Positions 11,681-21,883 of a stretch of DNA of 64,000 nt are shown piece by piece. The position numbers were made by a program, and so were the translations under genes. This DNA comes from Armillaria gallica. Its lineage: Eukaryota; Basidiomycota; Agaricomycetes; Agaricales; Physalacriaceae. The notes under the pieces are model-generated. The model was given only the letters and a program-made list of their open reading frames with translations. It did no database searches and was not told the origin of the DNA. The number at the start of each line of letters is the position of its first letter. Position 1 is the first letter of the stretch. The DNA is taken from the NCBI GenBank assembly GCA_037576215.1, contig JBANDB010000015.1, positions 868,001 to 932,000 of the forward strand. The letters run 5' to 3'.

Positions 11681-13384
11681 ATGCAATCCCCCGGTGCATT
11701 CCTCGATAGCATAGTCGCCAGATACGACTGGCTATTGGCTTTTGCTCATCCCCCCACTGTTACTCCCTTGCTATCCACGAACGATCCACCATCATATCTA
11801 CAATCTGTCCAGCTCAATGCTTCTCTCGAAAAGCTCGACGCCGCTCTCCCAGAACTACAGGGCGAGCTTGACACACTCCAAAGAGTGGTGACATCCCTAG
11901 AAGCACAGATGTCGCGCCTTTTGTCTTTGAAGCGCGAATGCGAGTCGATTTTGTCTCCATTTCGCCGTTTACCCCCAGAGATGCTCATGGAGATTCTACG
12001 TTGCACCTGGACCAAGTATGAGCGATATCCGAACGCAAAACTTGATATGGATAGATTTGGTTTCAACGTTTTTGTCATTGAACGTGGACCATGGTATCTC
12101 GGCCATGTTTGCCGTTCATGGAGAGATGCTATCGAAAACCTTTGTCCTGACCTTTGGTCGAATATGACGATTGAGGTTCCACTGAGAACAGGATCCCCTT
12201 TCCGTCGAGCCATGAAGCGAAATATGGTAGCGCTGCTCGAGCGTGTGCTTGAGCGTACTCGTGGCCATCAACTCGACTTCTACTTCAAACACTACAGTTC
12301 AGGGTCACCCCAGGATGACCAAGTGATGGCTCAGTGCTTCAGCTTGATGTTGGCACATTCCGGCCAGTGGAGGAGAACCGAGCTGGTCATAACTCCTCGT
12401 CTCCTTTCCCGTATCTCGTTCATTCACCGAAAAGTTGACTGGCTCGAAGAGCTATACCTTACCTGTAACGGGGACCCAATTTCGACAAACATCAACGCCT
12501 TTGAAGTTGCCCCCAGGTTGAAAATCCTTCACCTGGAAAACATGCACCGAAGTGCCGAAGTGCACTTTCCCACTGCCAATCTCGTCTCACTGTTCGATGG
12601 AAGACAGTTTTCTGGACACGACGTAACACAAAGGTATCTACATGACATCGCATCGTCACCGAATCTCGTCTCTTTCTCGTGGCACCATCATAGTCACATC
12701 CCTGTATCCTCCCCTCCGTATTATCCTCTCATTACCCACCTGACACTCAAAGAGCTCTCAGCATCGTCAGGAAAACTCCTCCGCAGTCTCAGGCTACCAG
12801 CCTTGACGCAGATGGCTCTCAGGTCTGGGCATGAGGATTTCGACGACGTACCTGTAAAATGTCCCCCTGATGCTCTCTCAGAGCTTCATGATTTGCTTGT
12901 ACGCTCTCAGTGCTCCTTGACGTCACTCTCCCTTGTTGATGCTGCACTCAACGAACACCTGTTCGCAATTATAGCGTTATGTCCTCATCTCAGGGACTTA
13001 TCCGTCGAATTCAACGGTTGGACAGGGGAATCAGATACGTTCATGGCTTCCCTCGTCCGTAGGATGTCTGAGGCGCAATTTGTAGAAGGACTACACCGTC
13101 ATATATTGGTTCCCGACTTGAAATATCTGGATCTCGAGCTCATTTCTGTTGAGTATAATCACATTTCTTTCATCGACAGAGAATTTGTGGAGATGATTGC
13201 TTCACGAGTCGGAAGCGAGTCCCACAATGCTTCGCGACTCAAGTCACTCGTCCTTACAGTCATAGGAACAGGATGGGATTGCGATCTAGTTGCAGCGGAC
13301 TTCCATGCGCTGAATGCATTAGATGGGAATCATGGTTTTCATCTTACCACAATGTTGGACTACTCAGACCCAGATATTGATTGA
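11681..13384 (+). CDS. F-box-like protein with LRR-type C-terminus
   Basis: One uninterrupted frame of 567 residues from ATG 11681. The layout is the common Agaricomycete one: an N-terminal helical region, a coiled coil (about residues 45-90, with LEKLDAALPELQGELDTLQ), then the F-box-like helix LSPFRRLPPEMLMEILRCTW (about residues 92-112). Next comes the conserved block VCRSWRDAIENLCPDLWSNM, followed by about 400 residues of irregular leucine-rich segments (for example LVSLFDG, LTHLTLKEL, CPHLRDLSVEF). Such proteins are thought to recruit substrates to SCF ubiquitin ligases; the substrate here is unknown. A decayed paralogue lies tail-to-tail at 14343-15800. No frameshift or stop is seen, so this copy is probably functional. 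Confidence 0.85.
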   Translation: MQSPGAFLDSIVARYDWLLAFAHPPTVTPLLSTNDPPSYLQSVQLNASLEKLDAALPELQGELDTLQRVVTSLEAQMSRLLSLKRECESILSPFRRLPPEMLMEILRCTWTKYERYPNAKLDMDRFGFNVFVIERGPWYLGHVCRSWRDAIENLCPDLWSNMTIEVPLRTGSPFRRAMKRNMVALLERVLERTRGHQLDFYFKHYSSGSPQDDQVMAQCFSLMLAHSGQWRRTELVITPRLLSRISFIHRKVDWLEELYLTCNGDPISTNINAFEVAPRLKILHLENMHRSAEVHFPTANLVSLFDGRQFSGHDVTQRYLHDIASSPNLVSFSWHHHSHIPVSSPPYYPLITHLTLKELSASSGKLLRSLRLPALTQMALRSGHEDFDDVPVKCPPDALSELHDLLVRSQCSLTSLSLVDAALNEHLFAIIALCPHLRDLSVEFNGWTGESDTFMASLVRRMSEAQFVEGLHRHILVPDLKYLDLELISVEYNHISFIDREFVEMIASRVGSESHNASRLKSLVLTVIGTGWDCDLVAADFHALNALDGNHGFHLTTMLDYSDPDID

Positions 13385-13929
13385 ATGCTTTCACCGTCTG
13401 TATACCTTCCCTCGCAGTGACAGTTACCGATAGTAATATCTTTTTTCGACCAATGATATATTACATTTCGCAGTTTTTAATGTCAGATCAGCGGGGAAAT
13501 CTGTCACCATTTACTCTATGCTATAAGAAGAATCAGTTCCAATCGATGCTCATTGCAAATGAAAGCATTATCTCAAAGTATCAGACAGAACTTCGACAGC
13601 CGAAAGGCTCAGATATGGCAAAGAGATGGAGAGAAAATCTACTGAAGGAGAATATACCTATCTTGATGCTCCGTTGCCAAGACTATGACCTATGGTCAAT
13701 GAGTTTAAACGAAAGGTGATCATGAACTGAGGCGTTTCAATGAACCGCCGGATGCGCCGCAAGTCATACGTAGACTTGGAACCATATTTCAGGTCCTTAA
13801 GACCGTATGAACTCACGTTGCTTGCGAACCTATACCAATGTTATTACCGTCGTAATGGTGAGCTTAATCATTCACAGGCCTCTCCTTTTACATGCCGTAC
13901 TACCTAATCCATGCTTTCGATATTTTCAG
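13385..13929. other. Intergenic; no intact gene
   Basis: A plus-strand frame of 112 codons overlaps the end of the F-box gene by four bases (13381-13719). It starts at TTG and has no recognisable domain. The stretch may contain more of the decayed P450 whose exon lies immediately downstream, but I could not identify it. Confidence 0.35.
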
Positions 13930-13990
13930 GATGATGTCCAGAGACCGAGATGTATTCAAAAACCCGGATGAGTTGAGGCCGCAATTCATA
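13930..13990 (+). pseudogene. Isolated cytochrome P450 exon relic
   Basis: A 61-nt segment flanked by a good acceptor (TATTTTCAG) and donor (GTAAGA) reads MMSRDRDVFKNPDELRPQF after completing a split codon. This is the classic P450 stretch before the meander, where PERF is normal; here it is PQF. The acceptor phase is the same as in the intact P450 of this window, where exon 9 starts with the last base of a Trp codon and continues AMTHDPEMYKDP (47402). No heme-binding exon or other P450 exon was recognised around it, so it is a fragment of a lost P450 gene. Confidence 0.5.
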
Positions 13991-14342
13991 GTAAGAATTT
14001 GTGCCTTCAAGACACGACCCGTTTCTTGTGGGGCTTTGTTTGAATGTTCGCGGACGTCAACCGTAAAGAAACACCTTGTAGAGCCTAACTCTTCGAATAA
14101 AGAGCATGCGCTAGTCTTTACCGAATACCGAATACCGAATACGGATAGCTGTCTGGAAACAAGTATATACCGTCTCAAAGGAAGGCGACGTTGGCGGAGA
14201 AGGACACGTAACGACGATGTTTATCCTCCAGCTCTGCCTGCCTCTCCAGCAAGCCGCTTCTTTCAAACGCTTCTTCCCGCGGTAAGACAAAACATCGTTA
14301 GAGAACTTTACGTATAGAGGAGAGCCCAACAAACATGATTAT
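13991..14342. other. No gene recognised
   Basis: The plus-strand frame running through here to 14317 is the continuation of the P450 relic frame past its donor and shows no further homology. A short direct repeat, three copies of a 7-8 base unit resembling ACCGAAT, lies near 14120-14140. Confidence 0.35.
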
Positions 14343-15800
14343 TTAATAGTCCAGAACAAAGTCAAGCGCGAGACCGGTTTCCCTGAGCTCCTCCAAATCA
14401 ACCTCGTCATCCGAATCCAAGCCATAACTCCAATTGTGTCCTATTACGCGTAGATGAAGTTTCACAAGAAGGCCTTTGCGATGCCGCGAAGAAACCATCT
14501 CGAGAAAGCTGCGATCAAGAAACAAGCTATGAGTGTCGCTTGCTCCTTCCAACACGACACCAAGACTTCCTAGGAAAGGTACCAAAGGGTAGCGGAATGA
14601 CCCATCCACTAGTTCGACCTCCCCTGATTCCTCCACCAGCAACACCATACCCGGATCGTTATCTTCATCCCATCGGTTGAACTGAATGACAAATTCCTCC
14701 AGACACGGAGTTAGTCGCAAAACCTCCACAAGATGGTCGTCAACAACCTGCTGGTCTGCGTCTTTGTCATAGCCAACCGTGAAAACGACCTTACGCAGAG
14801 CTTGCACCGCAAGAAGTTTGTCGAGGATACAGAAAGGGGCTGTATTGACTGGTTGATGACTCGAGGAGGAGACAGCTGGGACCAGTGTGTAGTGGCACAT
14901 CGGCGTAACCGTGGTACGTCATAAAGCGAGACTAGATTGGTGGTAGGGAATTGGATTTGAGCCTCGGGATGGGGATGCATGTTTCTCAGCTGGAGATGTC
15001 TCAATTCTGGGAATTTTTCGAAGGCTGTGATAGGGTCTAATTCGCGCCCAATCTTCCCCCAACACAGCAGATATGCGCCAATCAACCTTTCCATGAACAA
15101 TAGAAAGACGTGGAAGAAAGGATCGATGGACGACGAATTCGACTCTTCTCCATCGCGCGGAATGATTCATCATAATGTCGAAGCACCGTTGCATCACAGT
15201 TAAGTCTTCTGCTGGAGTGGTGGCGCAATGTACGAACAGGAAATCAAGGGGATGCCCGTCGGTACATTCAAGCGCGCACTGGAGCATTCTGTGCGGACAT
15301 GTGGAGCTCGGATCGTCATCGTTGCCCATAACTCGGGACAGAGCGTACTGACGACGTCCCTCCATAGTCTGCACACTTGCCCAAGATACCATGGGCCCTC
15401 TGCAACGATGAAAACGTTGGATCCACTGACAATCATCGACCGCCGTCCACGTGTGACGTAAGATCTCCATTACAACCTCCGCTGGTACTCGGCGGATGGG
15501 AGACAGCACAAGTCTATAATCATGCTGGAGCGACTGTACCCGAGACATTTACGTTTCAAGGGATGCGACCGCGTTCCCTAGCAGGTCAATCCCTGCCTGG
15601 CTTTCTCGGCTAGCATGCTCTAAATGGTTTGTTGATGCCTTCAGGTTGACGGATTGTAGTAGTGACGGCAGGTCGTTCGAACGGAGGAAGGCAGTGATAT
15701 CGGGTGAGTGAGTGATGGTCGATATCCAGTCGAACTTAGCTACGAGCTGATCAAAAGAAGCCCGGGTCGATTCCATGGTCGATGTAAGAGTGGCAGCCAT
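14343..15800 (-). pseudogene. F-box-like pseudogene
   Basis: This is a decayed paralogue of the gene at 11681-13384 on the opposite strand. From ATG 15800 the first 83 codons align with the start of that gene (for example FDQLVAKFDWI against LDSIVARYDWL) and end in TAA exactly where the paralogue has Gln before MSRL. The F-box then continues in the same frame (LSPIRRVPAEVVMEILRHTW). The frame next shifts to read NVFIVAEGPWYLGQVCRLW (15436-15200 frame), returns to read HPLDFLFVH, and shifts again near 15100 and 14900. The C-terminal part (14900-14343) is still readable. One nonsense change and at least three frameshifts make it non-functional. Confidence 0.8.
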
Positions 15801-16092
15801 TGGCGCGTAAAAGGAGGTCTGTCAGAAAATGTCAGTGTTCATTCAGAATTAGTGGCACAGAAAGTTAAACAAACTTACACTCTTCGCGCGTAAAATCGCG
15901 ATTCTCAGTTTAAACAATGTGTTTACTTGCCACACGTGTTGGGCGGCAAGAAGACCGCAAAGAAAGAGGACGGCAGGGAAAATTTGTTCGAATCCCGCTC
16001 TGGGACATCGAGCGAAAACAGCATTAGGTTTAGATGACTCGTGAATGTTGTTTTGACAACCAAAGCGCCTCGCATGAAGATGGAGCGCAACG
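15801..16092. other. Spacer between F-box pseudogene and hypothetical gene
   Basis: Minus-strand frame 16163-15849 contains one hydrophobic segment (FPAVLFLCGLLAAQHVW) and could be a last exon of the hypothetical gene upstream, but I found no clean splice to join them. Confidence 0.3.
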
Positions 16093-16491
16093 TCAGCCCT
16101 TGCGGGCAAAATTAGACATAACAGAGAAATGCCGGATGACGGGAGAGATTGCTGGCTTTCCACGGCGAAGGCCTACTGTTGAAGGGATAGTGAACCAAGG
16201 CTTACGTTCCAGACCATAGCGACGGTAGAGGTGGCCGCGAGAGATGAGGCTGGCAGCGTTCATCCGATGACGCCGTCCCAGGTCCGGCAGGTCCCTGAAC
16301 GCCATTCCTTCTGCTACCTCCGCAAGCTCATTCAGAAGAGCTTGAGCGTGTAGCCAGAGCTGTAGCTCGTCAATCGAAGAGATGATCTCCGAAGCTTCGA
16401 TAAGCGCTTGGTCTGTGACGTAATCGTCAAGCAAGGAAATAGGCGCCCAGTTTTTGTGTTTATATTTGAGGTGAAGGCGAGATGAGATGTC
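16093..16491 (-). CDS. Hypothetical protein, partial model
   Basis: After an acceptor CTTTGAGTAG (ending 16492) a 133-codon minus-strand frame reads like real protein: KNWAPISLLDDYVTDQALIE, then a helical ISSIDELQLWLHAQALLNEL and AFRDLPDLGRRHRMNAASLI. The preceding intron (GTAAGT donor) is 47 bp. A separate upstream frame from ATG 16943 reads MSCLKGVLRSEIQ and may be exon 1, with an intron starting GTATGG, but I could not make all phases agree. No domain is recognised. The gene sits between an F-box pseudogene and an SDR relic and may itself be decaying. Confidence 0.3.
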   Translation of the reverse strand, partial: DISSRLHLKYKHKNWAPISLLDDYVTDQALIEASEIISSIDELQLWLHAQALLNELAEVAEGMAFRDLPDLGRRHRMNAASLISRGHLYRRYGLERKPWFTIPSTVGLRRGKPAISPVIRHFSVMSNFARKG

Positions 16492-16974
16492 CTACTCAAA
16501 GATCAACAACGAGAATTTCAAAGGGACGGTACACTTACACGGACCTGGACCAGAAAACTCGGTAGTCATGTAGTAAGCAGCCACCTTTGCGATGCGAAGG
16601 GTAGAGAAAATGTTGTTCGGCCCTGATATGACAGAAGGGCTCTTGCAACATATCCGTTGCTGATGCACGTGTTTCCTATCGCCGGACCTGGAAATTTGGA
16701 TCCGTAGCCAAGATGAACAACGAAATTTGACTTGTGGTTGGGAAGAGATGCTCGAGTAAAGCCAAGATGAACACTGGTCATGCCTGAGTTGCCTTCATAG
16801 ACTAGGACCGAGATCGCGGTAGACTTCGCGAGATCTTTGGGGCATCCCTCTAAAAGCCTCGTCAATATCAATACTAAGAAAAGCGAGAAATGGGCTGACC
16901 ATACTTGTATTTCACTGCGCAGAACGCCCTTGAGGCATGACATTGTACTCTTCAATAGACCATGGACGATACAA

Positions 16975-17830
16975 TCCTAGATACAATACAGGCACTTCCG
17001 AGCTCTTGGAATCAACACTGATTGGATTTTCCTCCTAAGCATGAAGGATCAATGACCTTTTACACCATCTGCAAGAAAAAATCACACACCAAAACTCTGA
17101 GATACACGATCTTCCCATCCTCGGCTGATGGCGACATCATTGTCCTCCACGACCCTAGACATCTGATTATGTCTGCACCCTGTCTCTGTCTCCGTTATCC
17201 AGAGTACCAACAGCACCGTGAACCAGCTGTCAGATGTCCCTTTTGGAGATGGACACCAGCTCGTGTTCCTCGCTTGGCATGGTTTCCTCTTCGGCAGGTA
17301 TACCAGTGTACCGGATGCCTGGGCGTTGGGAAAGACGAGACGTCAAGTTGCAGAGACCGGTCAAAGAGTAAGCTGAGGAACGTACGGCCGGTATACCGAT
17401 AAACCTGGGCCCTGTTCACGAATCAGTAAAAAAAATACGTATACAAAGAGATCGAAACACACTCTTCCGGGGATAATATCGCCCGTCTGAGAACTTTGCG
17501 AGGATCCTCGGCGTGGAAGTATTAGAGCTTAATCTAATAGCGCATGTTGCTCGCGACCACGACGAGCCTCGGGAGGAGCAGATATTTGCGAGATGCCTGG
17601 AGCATCCTAGGAATAGCGGCCAGTCTGTGATTGACAGTGTTCGCGTGCATCCTGTCAGCATAATTGATAAGTCTTGGCCACTCTGGATAAGAAGCAACAT
17701 ACGCTTTTCCCAGCCCTCTAGGCTACTTGCTTGTACTTCCTAGTCGCCATCCCAGCGTTCTCCAACTTCCAAGGTACGTCCAATTCGCGAGGACGTTGGC
17801 TGAATTGGCAAGATTATCGCTTTGAGCAGC
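16975..17830 (-). pseudogene. Short-chain dehydrogenase relic 3
   Basis: On the minus strand this is a heavily decayed SDR copy. The part 16975-17620 is nearly collinear with relic 1 (2212-2866) and shares its indels relative to the intact gene. Further out, ILAKFSDGRYYPRKSVFRSL matches relic 2 (ILAKLSDKDYYTKSAFY) and the intact ILEKLSSKEYSTPE. Beyond 17740 similarity to the DLANF region is weak. There is no open frame over the Rossmann motif. Orientation is the same as the intact gene at 20648-21883. Confidence 0.6.
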
Positions 17831-18425
17831 CGGCGCCTTTCTGAATCTGAGAGCCGTGGACGACCATGAGTGCAAGTCCCAGAAGTAAATGAGAAGGAGA
17901 CACAAAACGAGTGGATGATTCTGAACAATCTCTGCGGCACCGTCACGGCTCAATGGGCTGAATTGAAGCTCCGCTCGGACTTTCGGCCCGCCTCCGCACT
18001 CTACTCTCAAGTGCACTCTTACTTTTGCGACCTACATGCGACCTCTAGATCGCAAGTCAAACATTCGCGTTCAATGTGAAAGGTTGCATGGATGTGCTGC
18101 TAGCAACTTCCTCGTTAAATTCATGGATGTAGTACTGCCAACGGACATTACAACTTTAAGAATCTCGCGGCCCTTAATCTGGTGTTGTAACTTGTAGGAA
18201 TACCGGCTTAAGCTATTATCCCTATCGATGTAATCCTAAGTAGTACGATGAGACTACCAGAAACGTTTGGGAAGCGTCGCACAAGCTGTTAGGAAAAATC
18301 AAGAAGCACCTTGTTTAGTGGTCCATAATGTTACACCTTTTGTATAATCAAAGGACAGCCTGACATTTAATATAGATAGAACACTCTCTGTAACGACTCA
18401 AACTTCAGGACAATCCTTGGTATAA
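17831..18425. other. Intergenic; no gene recognised
   Basis: Overlapping short frames only. The last 100 bases before 18425 are probably the 3' UTR of the F-box gene on the minus strand. Confidence 0.4.
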
Positions 18426-20060
18426 TTAATGACGATATATGTAGAATCGTGTACCCAAGTTACGCAATGCCTCCAATCTTTGGACATTGGCCTCTGAGAT
18501 CTCGAACGATGCCGGAGCACGAAGCGTCAAGCTGTCCAGCCTCCCAAAGTTAACCTGGCGGGACTCCATAAACTGAATGATAGCATCTTGGCAGGTACTA
18601 ATGCTATCCACAATGGCAGACGCATCGATCTCGACAGCCAGAAGTCGGGGAAGGCCAGCAGATTCTGTGAGAAGTTCAAGGACACTTTGAAGGTGGGCGG
18701 CGTCTTCCAACTTTTCTACCAAAAGCTCCTCCAGATTCTGGAACTCGTCCGCTCCAAGAAACCCCTCCCAATCATCTGTGGAGGCTCTTACAAGAGTCAG
18801 ACGCTTCAATGCACACTGCGATCTACGAAAAAGGCGAATGATGCTCTCGGATAGCCCGCAAGCACCACCGAAATTGATTCGGAAATGCTCGAGAGCAGGT
18901 AAAGTAAGGCTATCGAACAGAACGGTGACTGTAGAAGGATAGTTGGCGCTGGCACTGCATACGGTGTTGGGGAGGTTGACGGAAAGTGAAAATGATTTAA
19001 GCGATACCGAATGTGCGGAATCAGGTGCAGGATGGGACGGTTCGAGAGGAGAATGCTCGATATCTAGGAATTCCACGGAGTCAAGTTTGGGAGCGAGTTT
19101 GATGAGTGCAATAGCATTTTCGTTTGTCAAAGAATATCCACCAACTACCACGGAGTTTATTTGTGACCAAGGTATGATGATATGACCAGGAAGTAGAACA
19201 GGGTCGATATTGTCGACGACAAGCCGACGAAGGCTCGTGGCACTGCGCAGTAGCGGGACTTGCTCGCGGATTGCGTCAACATCGGAAGAGCTCAAGATGT
19301 ATTGGAAACTAATCAGAGCACCCAAAGGCGAGTCTACGGTCTTAAGATTATCTCTATCCAAGAACAGGTGCTCCCATCGATACGATGCCGATATTAAGAT
19401 GGAGAGGAGTGACTGTGGAGTCGGGCCACGAAGCGACACTCGGAGAGGATGATTGGCGGAACGGTAGATATGCATGGCAAGTAGCCGTCCTGCCCCAAAA
19501 AAAGGATGATTATCCATTGGAGGGTTCGCTCTTTTAGAGTAACCAAAGCTTGATAACGACCGAGCTGAGGTCACGGTCAAGTCGATCATGGACCACAACC
19601 GCGGGTAGTTCAGCACGGCATGCCTCCAGTTCATGCAAACCATGCCCAGTCTCCATTGATACGGAATGCGATAAATTTTCCGATCGAATAGTTCCTTCCC
19701 TGTCTGAATAGAATATGAATTCTCGGCGCCAGTCATGTTGTGTGCAAATATCTCGCACAACACGTCAGAGGGCAGACGACGAATGGGGTTCAGGACGTCG
19801 GTGCAGCGCTGCATATTCCAAACCAGACTATCCCGCTCCTGTAATAGCACATCTAGCTTGGCCTGAGCATCGGCAATATGCGTCTCAAGCTCGGCCAAGC
19901 GCGGTGTACCCGTGCGTCGTGTCTCTCTGAAGAACGCCTCTTGCGCCTCCGATGGTGGAAAATTGGTGCGAAGCAGAGCTTCGATTTCAGGATCTGGAGC
20001 TGGTCGGACTGACAGTATGTCTGCGCATGTAGCACCACATCTCGAGCAATTATGAGGCAT
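18426..20060 (-). CDS. F-box-like protein with N-terminal Cys cluster
   Basis: One frame of 544 residues from ATG 20060; a TTG five codons upstream is rejected. The start carries a compact cysteine cluster (HNCSRCGATCADIL, about residues 3-16) that could bind zinc, seen in some Agaricomycete F-box-like proteins. A coiled coil follows (LAELETHIADAQAKLDVLL), then the F-box-like helix LNPIRRLPSDVLCEIFAHNM (about residues 90-110), then WRLGMVCMNWRHAVLNYPRLW, which is typical of this group, and a long leucine-rich C-terminal half. It is intact. It is of a different subtype from the 11681 gene; only the F-box core and overall layout are shared. The intact SDR lies 588 bases upstream on the same strand. 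Confidence 0.85.
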   Translation of the reverse strand: MPHNCSRCGATCADILSVRPAPDPEIEALLRTNFPPSEAQEAFFRETRRTGTPRLAELETHIADAQAKLDVLLQERDSLVWNMQRCTDVLNPIRRLPSDVLCEIFAHNMTGAENSYSIQTGKELFDRKIYRIPYQWRLGMVCMNWRHAVLNYPRLWSMIDLTVTSARSLSSFGYSKRANPPMDNHPFFGAGRLLAMHIYRSANHPLRVSLRGPTPQSLLSILISASYRWEHLFLDRDNLKTVDSPLGALISFQYILSSSDVDAIREQVPLLRSATSLRRLVVDNIDPVLLPGHIIIPWSQINSVVVGGYSLTNENAIALIKLAPKLDSVEFLDIEHSPLEPSHPAPDSAHSVSLKSFSLSVNLPNTVCSASANYPSTVTVLFDSLTLPALEHFRINFGGACGLSESIIRLFRRSQCALKRLTLVRASTDDWEGFLGADEFQNLEELLVEKLEDAAHLQSVLELLTESAGLPRLLAVEIDASAIVDSISTCQDAIIQFMESRQVNFGRLDSLTLRAPASFEISEANVQRLEALRNLGTRFYIYRH

Positions 20061-20647
20061 ATCGACTGCAATCAAAGATGAACATGCTGTTTAAACGACC
20101 TGAATGTGATTTATACACACGGCTGTTATGTTTTGACCAAGTATATGAAGTGTAAAATCGTCACTGAGTGGTTGTCGGGAAACAAGATGCTTCGAAGACC
20201 CAAACATCGCCCACGTTGCGTCAACGAGGCAGTAGAAAGGAGACTGGCCATGTGCGGCCCGGGTCCGGTTCCGGCAATCTTCAGCAACTTACTTCAGTCT
20301 TCGTACGCATCTTGGATAAATAATCGAACATGTAGGCTTACAGCCCGGGAAACGTCTGCGAATAAAAAATGCCCTGCGACTTATGAAGGAGGTTAATACC
20401 ATCTGTGCTGCTGCAGACAACATCAAAGACTGATGAGGGAGAGGTTACACACACAATCCCAATTGACCGGAGGTTGACGATGATAATCTTAATCTTGATT
20501 TCTCCAGACTTCTGATGGAAACTACAGAAAGAAAGAACTGAACGACAGGGAAATCGTGGCGCCAAATAAAGTGACTGCTGCATCGGCGTCCATGACAAGT
20601 GAAGCAGTCCCGACTTTCATCTGTTGTCGTAACGGTACATCATGCAA
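20061..20647. other. Intergenic between F-box gene and SDR
   Basis: Both flanking genes lie on the minus strand. The stretch should hold the F-box promoter and the SDR 3' UTR. No clear element is recognised. Confidence 0.4.
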
Positions 20648-21883
20648 TCAGTTCTTCAAGTACTCGCGGGCCACATCCGCAACTTTGGGGTCAACACCTT
20701 CCAAAATGGCCAACATTTCATCCTACCAGGAAGCCACAGAATTAGTTCCAATTGTCATAAACGAAATGAATCTACTCACCCAAACCTTGTCCTGAACGAC
20801 CTTGCCGTCCTCACTAATCACGAAATCGCTTTCCTCCACAACCTCCGAGAGCGATATGTACGCTCCTCGAAGCTTGTCTTCGTCGTTTGCCCCTCCGACA
20901 GCACTAAACACAAGCTGCCGACTTCCCTCCTCCGTCGTAAAAGCCAGCTCAGCCTCCTGCTTGGCATTGGCCTCTCGTAACTCCTCGGGTAACGTTGAAC
21001 GGAGGTTTGAGATGCAGAACCCAGGGTTTACAGAGTTAACAGTGATAGTTGAAGGAGGGAGGCGTTGTTGGAAGGCGCGCGCGAAAAGCACATTAAGCAC
21101 TGAAGAAAAATTAGGTCATACCGCGTAGTAGATGCGGAAGCACGTGCATTTCGAGTCAAAATATCGCCGTTTCATGATTCTGGAAACAGGCTCAGAACGG
21201 AGCAATGAGGTTTAAAAAAAATGAATGGATCTCACTCTGGTGTAGAGTACTCTTTACTCGACAGCTTCTCAAGGATGTTGGGCGATTCGGCCAGTTCCTT
21301 CTCGAACGTTGTCCAGTAGTGTACATCACTGGCGACAACGACAATCCTCGGATAGACCCCAAACCTCCGAGCAGTGTCAATCATCTTTGGGACGAGGCGA
21401 ATGGCCAATAATCCAGGGCCGAGGTTGTTGGTATGCAGACAAGTCTCCCAACCCTCGACAACGTTGTACCTGCCGAAAGGGGCCATCCCTGCATTCTCGA
21501 CCAATATATCAAGTCGGTCAAGCTCGCGCGCGCACTTGTCAGCAAACGCCATCACACTTCCAAAATTCGCAAGGTCAATAATCCAGAGTTCTGCCTTCGA
21601 GTAATTGGTATCCTCTTGGAGTCCTACGGCACTTTTTTCAGTCTCTTTTCGACTCTGAGGCAACAGACTCACGTAGAAGCGCATCTTTTCCCTTCTCCTC
21701 GTTTCTGCAGGCTAAAATTAACCGCTCAGGATTCATCCTCGCGAAATGCTTTGACGCCTCGAATCCTAACCCGATGTTCGCCCCGATGACGATGACAGTT
21801 TTTCCCGTCAAGTCGACGGTAACGACTGGAGGATTAACCCTGCGTTGGTCTGCAACATATTCTTCGTGCGTTTTGCGAGCCAT
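20648..21883 (-). CDS. Short-chain dehydrogenase/reductase (RDH/POR-like)
   Basis: Five exons on the minus strand: 21883-21673, 21623-21236, 21179-21148, 21099-20780 and 20722-20648, giving 341 residues. The cofactor motif GANIGLG is at 34-40, NAG at 114-116, the catalytic-Ser region is VVVASDVHYW, and YFDSK (206-210) gives the catalytic YxxxK. TVNSVNPGFC follows as expected. The layout matches fungal SDRs annotated as retinol dehydrogenase or protochlorophyllide-reductase-like, which reduce or oxidise small carbonyls with NAD(P)H; the substrate is unknown. The third intron (21147-21100) must start with GC (T|GCACGT) to restore the universally conserved SKLLNV sequence, a non-standard donor. 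Three decayed relatives lie on the same strand at 2.2, 8.8 and 17.0 kb, so this is the sole survivor of a local family. Confidence 0.85.

Noticed and set aside
15980..16015. tRNA-like T-arm sequence (TTCGAATCCC)
   Set aside because: No matching acceptor stem, anticodon arm or D-arm at the correct distance on either strand.
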